Positions 44,463-53,113 of a stretch of 64,000 nucleotides of DNA are shown piece by piece. The notes below the pieces were generated by a model, which had not been told where the DNA came from, searched no databases, and saw nothing but the letters and a program-made list of their open reading frames with translations. Numbering within the stretch: position 1 is the first letter of the stretch; the number at the start of each line of letters is the position of its first letter. This DNA is from Adlercreutzia sp910585575 (lineage in GTDB: Bacteria > Actinomycetota > Coriobacteriia > Coriobacteriales > Eggerthellaceae). A program made the translations under genes and the position numbers. The stretch lies in NCBI RefSeq assembly GCF_951801035.1, contig NZ_CATOKT010000002.1. One strand, 5' to 3'.

Positions 44463-45788
44463 ATGATTGATACGGGTTCAACCGGGTTCATGCTCGTGTG
44501 CACTATGCTGGTGCTGCTCATGACGCCGGGGTTGGCATTTTTCTACGGGGGATTGTCGCGGCGCAAGAACGTGGTGAACACCATGGTTATGATTTTCTCG
44601 GCGCTTGGCATCGTTGGAGTGATCTGGGTGGTGTGCGGTTGGTCCTTCGCCTATGGCGGCGACGGCTCGCTGCCCTTTTTCGGCGGCATCGACCAGCTGG
44701 GCTGCTTGAGCGCAGTCAACGATGTGCTGGCCGAGGCAAAGGGCGTGCCCGACGCCTACGGCATATTGGCGAGCCAGGGGGCCTTGGCGGTCGATCCCGA
44801 GCTGGGATCTGCCTACCCCGCCATCATCGATATCGTGTTCCAGATGGCCTTTGCCATGATTACCTGCGCCATCATCACCGGTGCGGTGGCCGGGCGCATG
44901 AAGTTTGGCGCGGTGTGCGCTTTTGTGGCCGTATGGGTGGTGATCGTGTACGCCCCGTTGGCCCATATGGTGTGGGGCGGGGAGGGCTCGCTCATCGGTG
45001 AGACGATCGGGGCTCTCGACTTCGCCGGCGGCGATGTGGTGCATATCTCTTCGGGTTTGACGGGGCTTATCCTCTGCCTGATGCTGGGGCGTCGCAAAGG
45101 TTTCGCCGTGCTGAGCTACCGTCCCCATAACGTGCCCTTTGTGGCCCTGGGCGCGGCGCTTCTGTGGTTCGGCTGGTTCGGGTTCAACGCCGGCTCGGAG
45201 TTCGCCGCCGACGGCGTGGCGGGTCTCGCGCTGCTGAACACCGTGGCGGCCAGCGCAGCTGGTGTGCTGTCGTGGCTGGTGGTCGAGCGCGTAAAGGTGG
45301 GGAAGTGCACCCTGGTGGGCGCAGCCACGGGCCTGGTGGCAGGCTTGGTGGCCATTACGCCGGCGGCCGGGTTCGTGGAGCCTTGGGCGGCCCTGGTGAT
45401 GGGCGTCATGGTGAGCCCCGTAGTCTATGCGGCCATTTCCGTGGCTAAGCGCAAGATTGGCTACGACGACGCCCTCGACGCTTTCGGGTGCCACGGTGTG
45501 GGCGGCATCGTCGGCGGTGTTCTCACGGGGCTTTTCTGCGTGCCCGAGTTGTCTTGGACCGATCATGGCGGTTTGCTGTACACCGGCGATTGGTCGCTGC
45601 TGGGTGCCCAGGTGCTCGGCATCATCGTGACCGTTGGGTTCGTGGTGGTGGCCGATATAGTGCTGGCCCTGGCGGTGAAGGCGTGCTTCAAGGGCAGCCT
45701 GCGGGTGAGCGCCGAGGACGAGGCTGTGGGCTTGGACGTTGCCGTCCATGGCGAATCGGCCTACCCGGCCTACCTTGGCTTAGACTAG
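44463..45788 (+). CDS. amtB: Ammonium transporter
   Basis: The 441-residue channel has eleven expected helices. TPGLAFFYGGLSRRKNVVNTM is the N-terminal signature, followed by DFAGGDVVHISSGLTGLILC with the first pore His. FGWFGFNAGSEFAADG precedes DAFGCHGVGGIVGGVLTGLF, which carries the second. ATG 44463 follows AAAGGAGG. The PII gene follows after 65 bp, the standard amtB-glnK pair, in which PII blocks the channel under nitrogen sufficiency. The folded leader upstream suggests post-transcriptional control. Confidence 0.96.
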   Translation: MIDTGSTGFMLVCTMLVLLMTPGLAFFYGGLSRRKNVVNTMVMIFSALGIVGVIWVVCGWSFAYGGDGSLPFFGGIDQLGCLSAVNDVLAEAKGVPDAYGILASQGALAVDPELGSAYPAIIDIVFQMAFAMITCAIITGAVAGRMKFGAVCAFVAVWVVIVYAPLAHMVWGGEGSLIGETIGALDFAGGDVVHISSGLTGLILCLMLGRRKGFAVLSYRPHNVPFVALGAALLWFGWFGFNAGSEFAADGVAGLALLNTVAASAAGVLSWLVVERVKVGKCTLVGAATGLVAGLVAITPAAGFVEPWAALVMGVMVSPVVYAAISVAKRKIGYDDALDAFGCHGVGGIVGGVLTGLFCVPELSWTDHGGLLYTGDWSLLGAQVLGIIVTVGFVVVADIVLALAVKACFKGSLRVSAEDEAVGLDVAVHGESAYPAYLGLD

Positions 45789-45853
45789 GAAGCAACGACG
45801 CGCCGCGGTCCTGTCATGGCGGGAAGGCGACGCTGATCAAAGGAGAAAAAATC

Positions 45854-46192
45854 ATGAAGCGCGTAACGGCTATTGTGAGGCCCGAGCGAATGGAGCCGCT
45901 GAAGGACGCCTTGTTCGCAGCGAATGTGTCGGGCATGACGATTTCCCAGGTGCACGGGTGCGGTGCCCAGCACGGATGGACGGAGTACGTCCGCGGCACC
46001 GAGGTGCTGCTGAACATGGTGCCCAAGGTGAAGTTCGAGATTGTCGTGGGCGACGACGACGTGGACGGCCTTGTGGACATCATCATCGGTGCGGCGCGCA
46101 CCGGCGAGGTGGGCGACGGCAAGATCTTCGTGGCTCCCGTCGAGGAAGTGATCCGCATCCGCACCGGCGAGCGCGGGGAAGAGGCGGTTTAG
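45854..46192 (+). CDS. glnK: Nitrogen regulatory protein PII
   Basis: The 112-residue trimeric signal protein senses ATP/ADP and 2-oxoglutarate. MKRVTAIVRPERMEPLKDAL, the T-loop region GAQHGWTEYVRGTEVLLNMVPKVKFEIVV (partly quoted) and GDGKIFVAPVEEVIRIRTGERG are clear. At the T-loop apex, position 51, where uridylylated PII proteins have tyrosine, this protein has valine. Y45 and R47 remain. Uridylylation control is therefore unlikely, and effector binding alone may drive AmtB blocking. ATG 45854 follows AAAGGAGAAA. Confidence 0.95.
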   Translation: MKRVTAIVRPERMEPLKDALFAANVSGMTISQVHGCGAQHGWTEYVRGTEVLLNMVPKVKFEIVVGDDDVDGLVDIIIGAARTGEVGDGKIFVAPVEEVIRIRTGERGEEAV

Positions 46193-46229
46193 GGTACAAT
46201 CTCTCGCGAACAGGCGAGAAAGGAATCCC

Positions 46230-46478
46230 ATGCATACCTATATCCCCAAGGGCGTGTGCTCCCGCCAGATCGACGTGGAGCTGGACGGCGACACCATTCA
46301 GAGCGTGCAGTTCACCGGTGGCTGCGACGGCAACTTGAAGGCTATCGCCAAGCTGGTGCAGGGGCAAAAGGTCGACGACATTGTGGCCATGATGGAGGGC
46401 CACACCTGCGGCCGTCGCTCCACCTCCTGCGCCGACCAGATGGCCCAGGCCCTGCGCGAGGCTCAGGCGCAACAGTAG
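46230..46478 (+). CDS. TSCPD domain protein (TIGR03905-like)
   Basis: The 82-residue protein has the TSCPD pattern: GVCSRQIDVELDGDTI, FTGGCDGNLKAIAKLVQGQ and GHTCGRRSTSCADQMAQAL, with four conserved cysteines that could bind metal or a nucleotide. The same domain occurs at the C-terminus of adenosylcobalamin-dependent ribonucleotide reductases, but stand-alone versions have no assigned role. TACAAT at 46194-46199 suggests its own promoter overlapping the glnK stop. The ribosome site is GAAAGGAA. Confidence 0.88.
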   Translation: MHTYIPKGVCSRQIDVELDGDTIQSVQFTGGCDGNLKAIAKLVQGQKVDDIVAMMEGHTCGRRSTSCADQMAQALREAQAQQ

Positions 46479-46800
46479 CGCGTCCAGCGTGCAACGGAGC
46501 GCCAGTATACGCGGAAGGGGAGGCGCGTTTCTTCCCCAGGTTGTGCGGTGGCGTTCCGCTTGGTGCCGCTTCCTCATGCCGCGGTCGTGAATTTCCCTTC
46601 AAAGCGGCAAAATTCACAATAACTCAGGCGGCAGCGGTGCTATACTGGGCAAGCTTGCCCGAAGTGGGCAAGTGCAAGTAACTGTTGGCCCCCGAGACAT
46701 GTTTGTTGTACAGCGATCTCTTGCCCCGTGCAAGCGAACATGGTAAGTATCAACCATCATGACGAAGGGTCCCCGATTTAGTTTTTGAAAGGGGTCCGTT
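46479..46800. other. 322-bp intergenic region with rpsA promoter and folded leader
   Basis: An extended -10 (TGCTATACT, hexamer 46641-46646) predicts a start near 46653. Around it, GGGCAAG occurs at 46647-46653 and 46666-46672, and its complement CTTGCCC at 46654-46660 and 46720-46726. The first three form a promoter-overlapping palindrome and a 5'-terminal hairpin, and the fourth allows an alternative pairing. No gene is seen in the left 160 bp. Confidence 0.6.
46641..46672 (+). promoter_or_regulatory. rpsA extended -10 promoter with overlapping palindrome
   Basis: TATACT (46641-46646) has TG one base upstream. GGGCAAGCTTGCCC (46647-46660) is a perfect 14-bp palindrome spanning the expected start site, and CTTGCCC-GAAGT-GGGCAAG (46654-46672) would be the 5' hairpin of the transcript. 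Confidence 0.5.
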
Positions 46801-48033
46801 TTGACCGAAATCAAGAACACGTCCGTTATCGATTTCTCCGATATCTCCGACGAGCAGATGAACGAGATGATCGATGGCACGCTGACCGACTTCGACGAGG
46901 GCGATCTCGTCGACGGCACCGTCGTCAAGCTCGAGCATGACGAGGTGCTGGTGGACATCGGCTTCAAGAGCGAGGGCGTCATTCCCTCCCGCGAGCTGTC
47001 CATCCGTAAGGACGCCGACCCGTCCGACATCGTCAGCCTGGGCGACAAGATCGAGGCTCTGGTGCTTCAGAAAGAGGACAAGGACGGTCGTCTCATCCTC
47101 TCCAAGAAGCGTGCCGAGTACGAGCGTGCCTGGATCTCCGTGGAAGAGAAGTTCAAGGCCGGCGAAGTGGTTACCGGCGAGGTTATCGAGGTCGTCAAGG
47201 GCGGCCTGATCCTCGACATCGGCCTGCGCGGCTTCCTGCCCGCCTCTCTGGTCGACCTCCGTCGCGTGAAGGATCTGGACATGTACCTGGGCACCGAGAT
47301 CGAGGCCCGCGTCATCGAAATGGATCGCAACCGCAACAACGTCGTGCTGTCCCGCCGCGTGCTGCTGGAGGAGGGCCGCAAGAACGAGCGCGCCGAGATC
47401 CTCTCCAAGCTGTCCAAGGGCATGCGCCTCAAGGGCACCGTTTCCTCCATCGTGGACTTCGGCGCCTTCGTGGACCTGGGCGGCATCGACGGTCTGGTGC
47501 ATATCTCCGAGCTGTCCTGGAACCACGTCAACCATCCCTCCGAGGTCGTCAAGGTGGGCGACGAGGTGGAGGTCGAGGTGCTCGACGTCGATCTGCAGCG
47601 TGAGCGTATCTCGCTCGGTCTCAAGCAGACCACGCCCGATCCGTGGATCAAGCTGGTGGAGAACTACCCCGTGGGCACCATCGTCGACGGTCATGTCACC
47701 AAGATCGTTCCCTTCGGCGCTTTCGTCGAGCTGGGCGACTCCATCGAGGGTCTGGTGCACATCTCCGAGATGGCTGCCCGTCACATCGACACCCCGGCCC
47801 AGGTTGTCAAGGCCGGCGACGATGTGAAGGTGAAGGTCATGGAGATCAACCCCGACCGTCGCCGCATCAGCCTGTCCATGAAGGCCGCTGCCGAGGAGCT
47901 GGGCTTCGAGATCGAGGTGGACGAGTCCATCCAGGCCGAGGAGAAGCCGGCCAAGCGCAAGAAGGCCGACAAGGACGAGGCTCCGGCCGAGGCCGAGGTC
48001 GTCGAGGTGGAGACGGTGGAGGACGCCGAGTAG
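46801..48033 (+). CDS. rpsA: 30S ribosomal protein S1
   Basis: S1 helps mRNA binding at initiation. Four S1 RNA-binding repeats cover about residues 38-110, 122-190, 207-280 and 292-367. Repeats three and four are the most canonical (VDFGAFVDLGGIDGLVHISELSW and VPFGAFVELGDSIEGLVHISEM region). Four rather than six repeats and an acidic/Lys-rich tail are normal for actinobacteria. The start is TTG at 46801, with GAAAGGGG upstream. A T-tailed hairpin terminates it. Confidence 0.95.
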   Translation: MTEIKNTSVIDFSDISDEQMNEMIDGTLTDFDEGDLVDGTVVKLEHDEVLVDIGFKSEGVIPSRELSIRKDADPSDIVSLGDKIEALVLQKEDKDGRLILSKKRAEYERAWISVEEKFKAGEVVTGEVIEVVKGGLILDIGLRGFLPASLVDLRRVKDLDMYLGTEIEARVIEMDRNRNNVVLSRRVLLEEGRKNERAEILSKLSKGMRLKGTVSSIVDFGAFVDLGGIDGLVHISELSWNHVNHPSEVVKVGDEVEVEVLDVDLQRERISLGLKQTTPDPWIKLVENYPVGTIVDGHVTKIVPFGAFVELGDSIEGLVHISEMAARHIDTPAQVVKAGDDVKVKVMEINPDRRRISLSMKAAAEELGFEIEVDESIQAEEKPAKRKKADKDEAPAEAEVVEVETVEDAE

Positions 48034-48066
48034 TTCCGCCCTGCCTTCCCAACATTGGCATTTTGA

Positions 48067-48098
48067 TGAGCCGCCCTCAGGGGCGGCTCATTTATTTT
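48067..48098 (+). terminator. rpsA terminator
   Basis: TGAGCCGCCC (48067-48076) pairs perfectly with GGGCGGCTCA (48081-48090) around TCAG and is followed by TTTATTTT. Confidence 0.88.
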
Positions 48099-48156
48099 CG
48101 TGTATAGTAGTGGCAACGAAGTTGGTTCCGCCTTCAGGGCGGTGGAGGAGGGCAGT

Positions 48157-48756
48157 ATGAAGAAGCTGTTTCTGATCGGCGGCATGGGCGCTGGCAAGTC
48201 TACGGCGCGCAAGGCGCTGACCGACGAGGGTCTGGCCTGGATCGATCTTGACCAGGTGGGCCATGAGGTGCTTACCTGGGATACGGTGAAGGACGACCTG
48301 CGCGGCGCCTTCGGTGACGACATCTTCGACGAAAGCGGCGAAGTGGTGCGCGCTGCCCTGGCTGCCAAGGCCTTCGCCACGCCGGCGGCTACGCGCAAGC
48401 TGAACACCATCACCATGCCGCGCATCGAGGAGCGCTACACCGATCTCATCGACGGGTTCACCGCCGAGGGCAAGCCGGCCGTGGTGGTAGAGTACTCGGT
48501 GTTCCGCAATCGCCAAAGCTCGCTGGCCTATGGGGCCGATGTGGTCATGGCGGTGCTGGCGCCGCTCGATGTGCGCATTCAGCGTGCCGTGGCCTCGGGT
48601 TTCCCCGAGGAGGACGTGCGTGCCCGCATCGCCCGCCAGATTACCGACGCCGACCGCATCGAAGCTGCCGACGTGGTATTCAACAACGACGGCACCCCCG
48701 AAGAGCTGCGCAACGAAGTCATCGCCTGGTGGAACGATTACAAGAAGAGCATCTAG
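48157..48756 (+). CDS. coaE: Dephospho-CoA kinase
   Basis: CoaE phosphorylates dephospho-CoA in the last step of CoA synthesis. ATG 48157 follows GGAGGAGGG; an upstream in-frame ATG lacks family homology. The P-loop is IGGMGAGKST. The substrate region IDLDQVGHEVL and VVEYSVFRNRQSSLAYGADVV, then ARIARQITDADRIEAADVVFNN, match the family, with the usual lid Arg. The length is 199 residues. The rpsA-coaE-uvrB order is the common actinobacterial one, here interrupted by a UPF0324 gene. A terminator lies at 48786-48815. Confidence 0.93.
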   Translation: MKKLFLIGGMGAGKSTARKALTDEGLAWIDLDQVGHEVLTWDTVKDDLRGAFGDDIFDESGEVVRAALAAKAFATPAATRKLNTITMPRIEERYTDLIDGFTAEGKPAVVVEYSVFRNRQSSLAYGADVVMAVLAPLDVRIQRAVASGFPEEDVRARIARQITDADRIEAADVVFNNDGTPEELRNEVIAWWNDYKKSI

Positions 48757-48785
48757 CGGTAGGCAGTCCGTAGGTGCTAGTCATG

Positions 48786-48815
48786 AAGGGAGCGGCGAAA
48801 TGCCGCTCCCTTTTT
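48786..48815 (+). terminator. coaE terminator
   Basis: AAGGGAGCGGC (48786-48796) pairs perfectly with GCCGCTCCCTT (48802-48812) around GAAAT, followed by a T-run to 48815. Confidence 0.9.
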
Positions 48816-49279
48816 GTGTTGTGAGGGGTGGTGGGTGGAGGTTGACAAGGGGTCGGTGGAGGGCGCGCTTCAGGAATGGCCTTGCAGCATGGAGAAACGA
48901 GGATGAACCGCGGAGGTGCAAGGCGAGGCGCGCTAGGTGCGTGGGGGCTGCAGTTTGCCTGTGATGACGGTTGATGGGCGCTTCCGGTAGTTCACCGTGG
49001 TCAAAAAGACACCAAGGCGGGGCTTTTGTTCCAAATGAGGGTTTTGCGGTCGAGAATCGCTCGAGGCGGGGATTTGGTTGTGACATTACCGGCTTTTTGA
49101 CCGTACGATGGTCAAAAACGGTGCGATTTCCATCCAGATGATGAGAATCGCCCGTTTTCGTGTTGCCGAGCCTTCAACCTCGGCAACTTTTTGACCTTAA
49201 ACGCTCGATTTCGAACAAAAGCCCCGCTTCGAGCAGATTCTGACCAAGGGGTTCGTCGATACTGCAACGGGGCTTGCGC
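48816..49279. other. 464-bp repeat-rich non-coding region
   Basis: No gene is apparent. From 48999 to 49245 the sequence is built from inverted and direct copies of GGTCAAAAA and of a GCGGGG-TTTTGTT module, described as a separate repeat. To the left of it no recognisable element is seen. Confidence 0.6.
48999..49245. repeat. Composite inverted/direct repeat element between coaE and the UPF0324 gene
   Basis: GGTCAAAAA lies at 48999-49007 and 49110-49118, and its complement at 49094-49102 and 49188-49196. GCGGGGCTTTTGTTC (49017-49031) is matched by a perfect inverted copy (49213-49227). A related GGTC-GAATC-CTCGA-GCGGGG-TTT module occurs forward at 49048-49079 and reversed at 49213-49245. A terminator-like stem GTTGCCGAG/CTCGGCAAC (49162-49187) with TTTTT sits inside. 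It resembles a dispersed non-coding repeat; no transposase is present. Confidence 0.65.
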
Positions 49280-50470
49280 TTACCACAGTCCCAAAAGCTG
49301 CTGCATGCCTAAGCTGACACCAGCGATGCAGATCCAGCAGATAAGACCCATGAGCAAAGGTTTACCGCCGGTTTTGACCAGCTTCACGATGTCGGTGTTC
49401 AGGCCGATAGCGGCCATGGCCATGACGATGAAGAACTTCGAGAGCGTTTTCAGCGGGGCGAAGACCGCTACGTCGGCGCCACAGGCTACGGCAATGGTGG
49501 TGAGTACAGAAGCCAGGAGGAAGAACAGGATGAACATCGGGAAGGCTCGCTTGAGAGAGAAGCTGCCAAGAAGGCCCGGTTTACTCGATGCGTGACCGTT
49601 GCTAGCAGTGACGGCGGACGTCTCGGCAGTGGGGATGTCGGAGTTAGCGTCGGCGATTCCCGCCACGGCACCAGCGGCGGGGCCGGATTCCGTTGTGCGG
49701 GACGCGGCTGTGACATCAGCCGGCGAGGTGTTGGTGTTCGCAGCACTTTCGCGGCGGGCCACCCACATGCCCAGTACCAGCGTGATGGGAATGATGGCCA
49801 GGGTGCGCGTGAGCTTTACGATGGTGGCATCGTCGAGGGCGTTGGAGCCCGGATGCATGCCATCCCAGGCGGCGGCCGCGGCGGTTACCGAAGAGGTGTC
49901 GTTCACGGCGGTGCCGGCGAACAGGCCGAAGCCCTCGTTCGTCATGCCAAGGGCGTTGCCCAGGGTGGGGAAGATGAGGGCCGCTACCACGTTGAACAGG
50001 AAGATGACTGAGATGGCTTGGGCCACCTCCTCGTCCTTGGCGTGAATAACAGGGGCGGTGGCGGCAATGGCCGAGCCGCCGCAAATGGAGGAGCCCACGG
50101 CAATGAGCGTGGCGATGGCGGAATCCATATGCAGCAGTTTGAAAAGCACGTAGCCCACGATGAGCGCCGTGGCGATGGTGGAAAGAATAATAGGCAGGCT
50201 TTCGGCGCCCACGGCGGCAATTTGCGCCAAGTTGAGGCCGAAGCCCAGCAGGATAACCGCGTACTGCAGGATTTTCTTGGCCGTAAAGGCGATGCCGCTT
50301 TGAACGGAGCCGCGACGAGACTGCTTCCACCAGACGGCAATGAGCATGCCCAGAAGGATAGCGAAGACGGGACCGCCGATAACGGGGAGCGCCTCGCCGA
50401 GAAACCAACAGGGGATAGCAATGGCCGCGCAGATGCCAATGCCGGGAACAATGGTTGCCAGGTTTGCCAC
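49280..50470 (-). CDS. UPF0324 family (YeiH-type) putative sulfate exporter
   Basis: GTG at 50470 is chosen because AAAGG lies nine bases upstream on that strand; the frame is open further upstream without homology. The 396-residue protein has about ten helices, with GPVFAILLGMLIAVWW, LLGFGLNLAQIAAVG, VGSSICGGSAIAATAPVI and GTAVNDTSSVTAAAAAW, all hallmarks of UPF0324. A Ser/Thr/Ala-rich cytoplasmic loop of about 65 residues before the last helices is longer than usual. Transported substrate is unproven. It has an extended -10 promoter and diverges from uvrB. Confidence 0.88.
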   Translation of the reverse strand: MANLATIVPGIGICAAIAIPCWFLGEALPVIGGPVFAILLGMLIAVWWKQSRRGSVQSGIAFTAKKILQYAVILLGFGLNLAQIAAVGAESLPIILSTIATALIVGYVLFKLLHMDSAIATLIAVGSSICGGSAIAATAPVIHAKDEEVAQAISVIFLFNVVAALIFPTLGNALGMTNEGFGLFAGTAVNDTSSVTAAAAAWDGMHPGSNALDDATIVKLTRTLAIIPITLVLGMWVARRESAANTNTSPADVTAASRTTESGPAAGAVAGIADANSDIPTAETSAVTASNGHASSKPGLLGSFSLKRAFPMFILFFLLASVLTTIAVACGADVAVFAPLKTLSKFFIVMAMAAIGLNTDIVKLVKTGGKPLLMGLICWICIAGVSLGMQQLLGLW

Positions 50471-50506
50471 GAAAAGCCTTTCCGAGAAGGAATAGAACGG
50501 TTGGAG

Positions 50507-50515
50507 AGTATAACA
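50507..50515 (-). promoter_or_regulatory. Extended -10 promoter of the UPF0324 gene
   Basis: Read on the minus strand, TGTTATACT occupies 50515-50507, an extended -10 identical to that of the small RNA at 3613-3621. It is about 37 bp upstream of the GTG start. Confidence 0.5.
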
Positions 50516-50608
50516 CTCGGGGAGGCCGTGACGGACCGGAGCGAATCTTGGTGGTTTGAGGCGTGATCCTGATAGGTTTTCACCGTGCGAAGGTCTATGG
50601 ATAATATA

Positions 50609-50622
50609 CGAACATATGTTCA
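50609..50622. promoter_or_regulatory. LexA (SOS) box upstream of uvrB
   Basis: CGAACATATGTTCA matches the Gram-positive LexA consensus CGAACRNRYGTTYC at 13 of 14 positions and lies 63 bp before the uvrB start, in the divergent promoter region. Confidence 0.75.
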
Positions 50623-50684
50623 AGTATTTCTCAACGTGCTAGACTAGTTTTCCTTATAACGAATAACTCAAGAGAGGGGACTGC

Positions 50685-52838
50685 GTGTCTACTCATCTTT
50701 CCAATATCGAGGGTATGGCCATGGAGGGCAAGCTGCCCGAGGTGCGCCTGGCCAACACCCCGTTCAAAGTGGTTTCTCCCTTCGAGCCCTCGGGCGACCA
50801 GCCCCAGGCCATCGAGGCTTTGGCCAAGGGCGTTGAGGATGGCCTGCGCTACCAAACGCTGCTGGGCGTCACGGGCTCGGGCAAAACCTTCACCATGGCG
50901 AAGACCATCGAGGCGGTGCAGAAGCCCACGCTGGTTATGGCCCCCAACAAAACGCTCGCCGCGCAGCTGGCTGCCGAGCTCAAGGAGTTCTTCCCGGACA
51001 ACGCGGTGGTGTACTTCGTGTCCTACTACGATTACTACCAGCCCGAGGCCTATGTGCCCTCCTCCGATACCTTCATCGAGAAGGACGCCTCCATCAACGA
51101 AGAGGTGGAGAAGCTGCGCCATGCGGCCACCTCGGCGCTGCTGTCGCGGCGCGACGTCATTGTGGTGGCCTCGGTGTCGTGCATCTACGGCATCGGCAGC
51201 CCCATGGACTACGCCGGCATGGCAGTGTTCGTGGACAAGCAGAAGGAAATGGACCGCGACCAAGTCATCTACGAACTTATCGACATCCAGTACGACCGCA
51301 ACGACTACGAGCTGAAGCGCGGCACCTTCCGCGTGCGGGGTGACGCGCTCGATGTGTTCCCGCCCTACGCCGACAATCCCATCCGCATTGAGTTCTGGGG
51401 CGACGAGATTGAGGAAATCGCCGAGATCGACCTAGTTACCGGCGAAGTGCTGGGTACCTACGAGGCCCTGCCCATCTGGCCGGCATCTCACTACGTCACG
51501 GCGCGTCCCAAAATGGATCGCGCCCTGGGCACTATCCAGGAAGAGCTGCGCGAGCGCTTGCAGCAGTTCAAGGAAGAGGGCAAGCTGCTGGAGGCCCAGC
51601 GCTTGGAAATGCGCGTGAACTACGACTTGGAAATGCTCGAGACCATGGGGTTCTGCTCCGGCATCGAGAACTACTCGCGGCACTTGGACGGGCGCCAGCC
51701 GGGCGAGCCTCCCTACACGCTTATCGACTACTTCCCGAAGGACTTCTTCTGCATCATCGACGAGTCCCATGTCACGGTGCCGCAGATCCGCGGCATGCAC
51801 GAGGGCGATCGCTCCCGCAAAATCACCCTGGCTGAGCATGGCTTCCGCCTGCCCAGCTGCTTGGACAACCGTCCCTTGCGCTTCGATGAGTTCGAGGACC
51901 GCATTCCGCAGTTCATCTACGTATCGGCCACGCCCGGCGATTACGAGGAGAAGGTCAGCCAGGCCCAGGTGGAGCAGGTTATCCGCCCGACCGGTCTGCT
52001 CGATCCGGAAATCATCGTGCGCTCGAGCACCAGCCAGATCGACGACATCATCGACGAGGCGAAGGAGCGCGCCGGGCGCGACGAGCGCGTGCTTATCACC
52101 ACGCTCACGAAGAAGATGGCCGAGGACCTGACGGATCACCTGCTGGATCAGGGAGTGAAGGCGCGCTACATGCACTCGGACATTGCCACCTTGGAGCGTA
52201 CGGAAATCCTCCGTGATCTGCGCCGCGGCGAGTTCGACGTGCTGGTGGGCATCAACCTCTTGCGCGAGGGCCTGGACTTGCCCGAAGTGTCGCTGGTGGC
52301 CATTCTGGACGCTGACAAGGAAGGCTTCCTGCGCAATCACCGTTCGCTCATCCAGACTATCGGTCGTGCGGCTCGTAACGTATCGGGCCAGGTCATCATG
52401 TACGCCGATCGCATTACCGACTCCATGCGCCGCGCCATTGACGAGACGAAGCGCCGCCGCGAAATCCAGATGGCCTACAACGAAGAGCATGGCATCGAGC
52501 CGCAGACCATTCGCAAGGCTATCAACGACATCATGGGCTACATCACCGAGGAGGCAGCCGGCACCACGGCCGAGCAGGTGAACAAAGAGCTGGCCGAGCT
52601 GTCCCGCGAAGAGGTGCTCCGCATCATCTCATCCATGGAGGACGACATGGCGGCGGCCTCGCGCGACATGGATTTCGAGGAAGCGGCGCGCCTGCGCGAT
52701 CAGGTGGTCAAGCTGCGCTCGTCGGTGGAGGGGTCGTCCGAGGACGACGTGCTGAAGGACTTGAAGAAGACCGCGCGCAAGGGCAGCGCCTTCGGTAACC
52801 GCAAGCACGCGGCCTACGGCAGCAGCCGCGCGAATTAG
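50685..52838 (+). CDS. uvrB: UvrABC excision nuclease subunit B
   Basis: UvrB verifies DNA lesions handed over by UvrA. The 717-residue protein has Walker A GVTGSGKTFTMA, the damage-probing beta-hairpin YYDYYQPEAYVPSSDTFIEKD, DEAD-like IIDESHVTVPQIRGM, helicase motifs LREGLDLPEVSLVAILDADKEGFLR (partly) and QTIGRAARN. The C-terminal UVR motif for UvrC binding is MDFEEAARLRDQVVKL. About 45 residues extend beyond the usual C-terminus. GTG 50685 follows AGAGAGGGGA. uvrA is not visible in the window. Confidence 0.97.
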   Translation: MSTHLSNIEGMAMEGKLPEVRLANTPFKVVSPFEPSGDQPQAIEALAKGVEDGLRYQTLLGVTGSGKTFTMAKTIEAVQKPTLVMAPNKTLAAQLAAELKEFFPDNAVVYFVSYYDYYQPEAYVPSSDTFIEKDASINEEVEKLRHAATSALLSRRDVIVVASVSCIYGIGSPMDYAGMAVFVDKQKEMDRDQVIYELIDIQYDRNDYELKRGTFRVRGDALDVFPPYADNPIRIEFWGDEIEEIAEIDLVTGEVLGTYEALPIWPASHYVTARPKMDRALGTIQEELRERLQQFKEEGKLLEAQRLEMRVNYDLEMLETMGFCSGIENYSRHLDGRQPGEPPYTLIDYFPKDFFCIIDESHVTVPQIRGMHEGDRSRKITLAEHGFRLPSCLDNRPLRFDEFEDRIPQFIYVSATPGDYEEKVSQAQVEQVIRPTGLLDPEIIVRSSTSQIDDIIDEAKERAGRDERVLITTLTKKMAEDLTDHLLDQGVKARYMHSDIATLERTEILRDLRRGEFDVLVGINLLREGLDLPEVSLVAILDADKEGFLRNHRSLIQTIGRAARNVSGQVIMYADRITDSMRRAIDETKRRREIQMAYNEEHGIEPQTIRKAINDIMGYITEEAAGTTAEQVNKELAELSREEVLRIISSMEDDMAAASRDMDFEEAARLRDQVVKLRSSVEGSSEDDVLKDLKKTARKGSAFGNRKHAAYGSSRAN

Positions 52839-53113
52839 GGGCAAGCGGGGGAGGCGCTGTCGGGTTGCCAGAGCGGGATGTGGACGTGCGGGCTGCTGTA
52901 ACGGATCGCGGCTGGCTGCAGTCGTCGCTCGCGGCAAGGGGCCTTTTGTGCGGCTTTCGCAAACTTTCTGCATACTGTTCTAGAAGAACTTATTAAGTTT
53001 ACGGAAATGTAAGCTGGCCGTGCGGGGGCCTCTGCACGGGAAGACGTATAATGGCCTTTACCTGGCCATAAACGTTAAACCTAGCTTAAACGGAGTATCT
53101 CGAAGGAAGACCC

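Noticed and set aside
52977..52989. GTTCT-AGA-AGAAC palindrome upstream of the deacetylase
   Set aside because: Superficially LexA-like, but half-sites are in the wrong order and the arms are only five bases. Kept out as a site.
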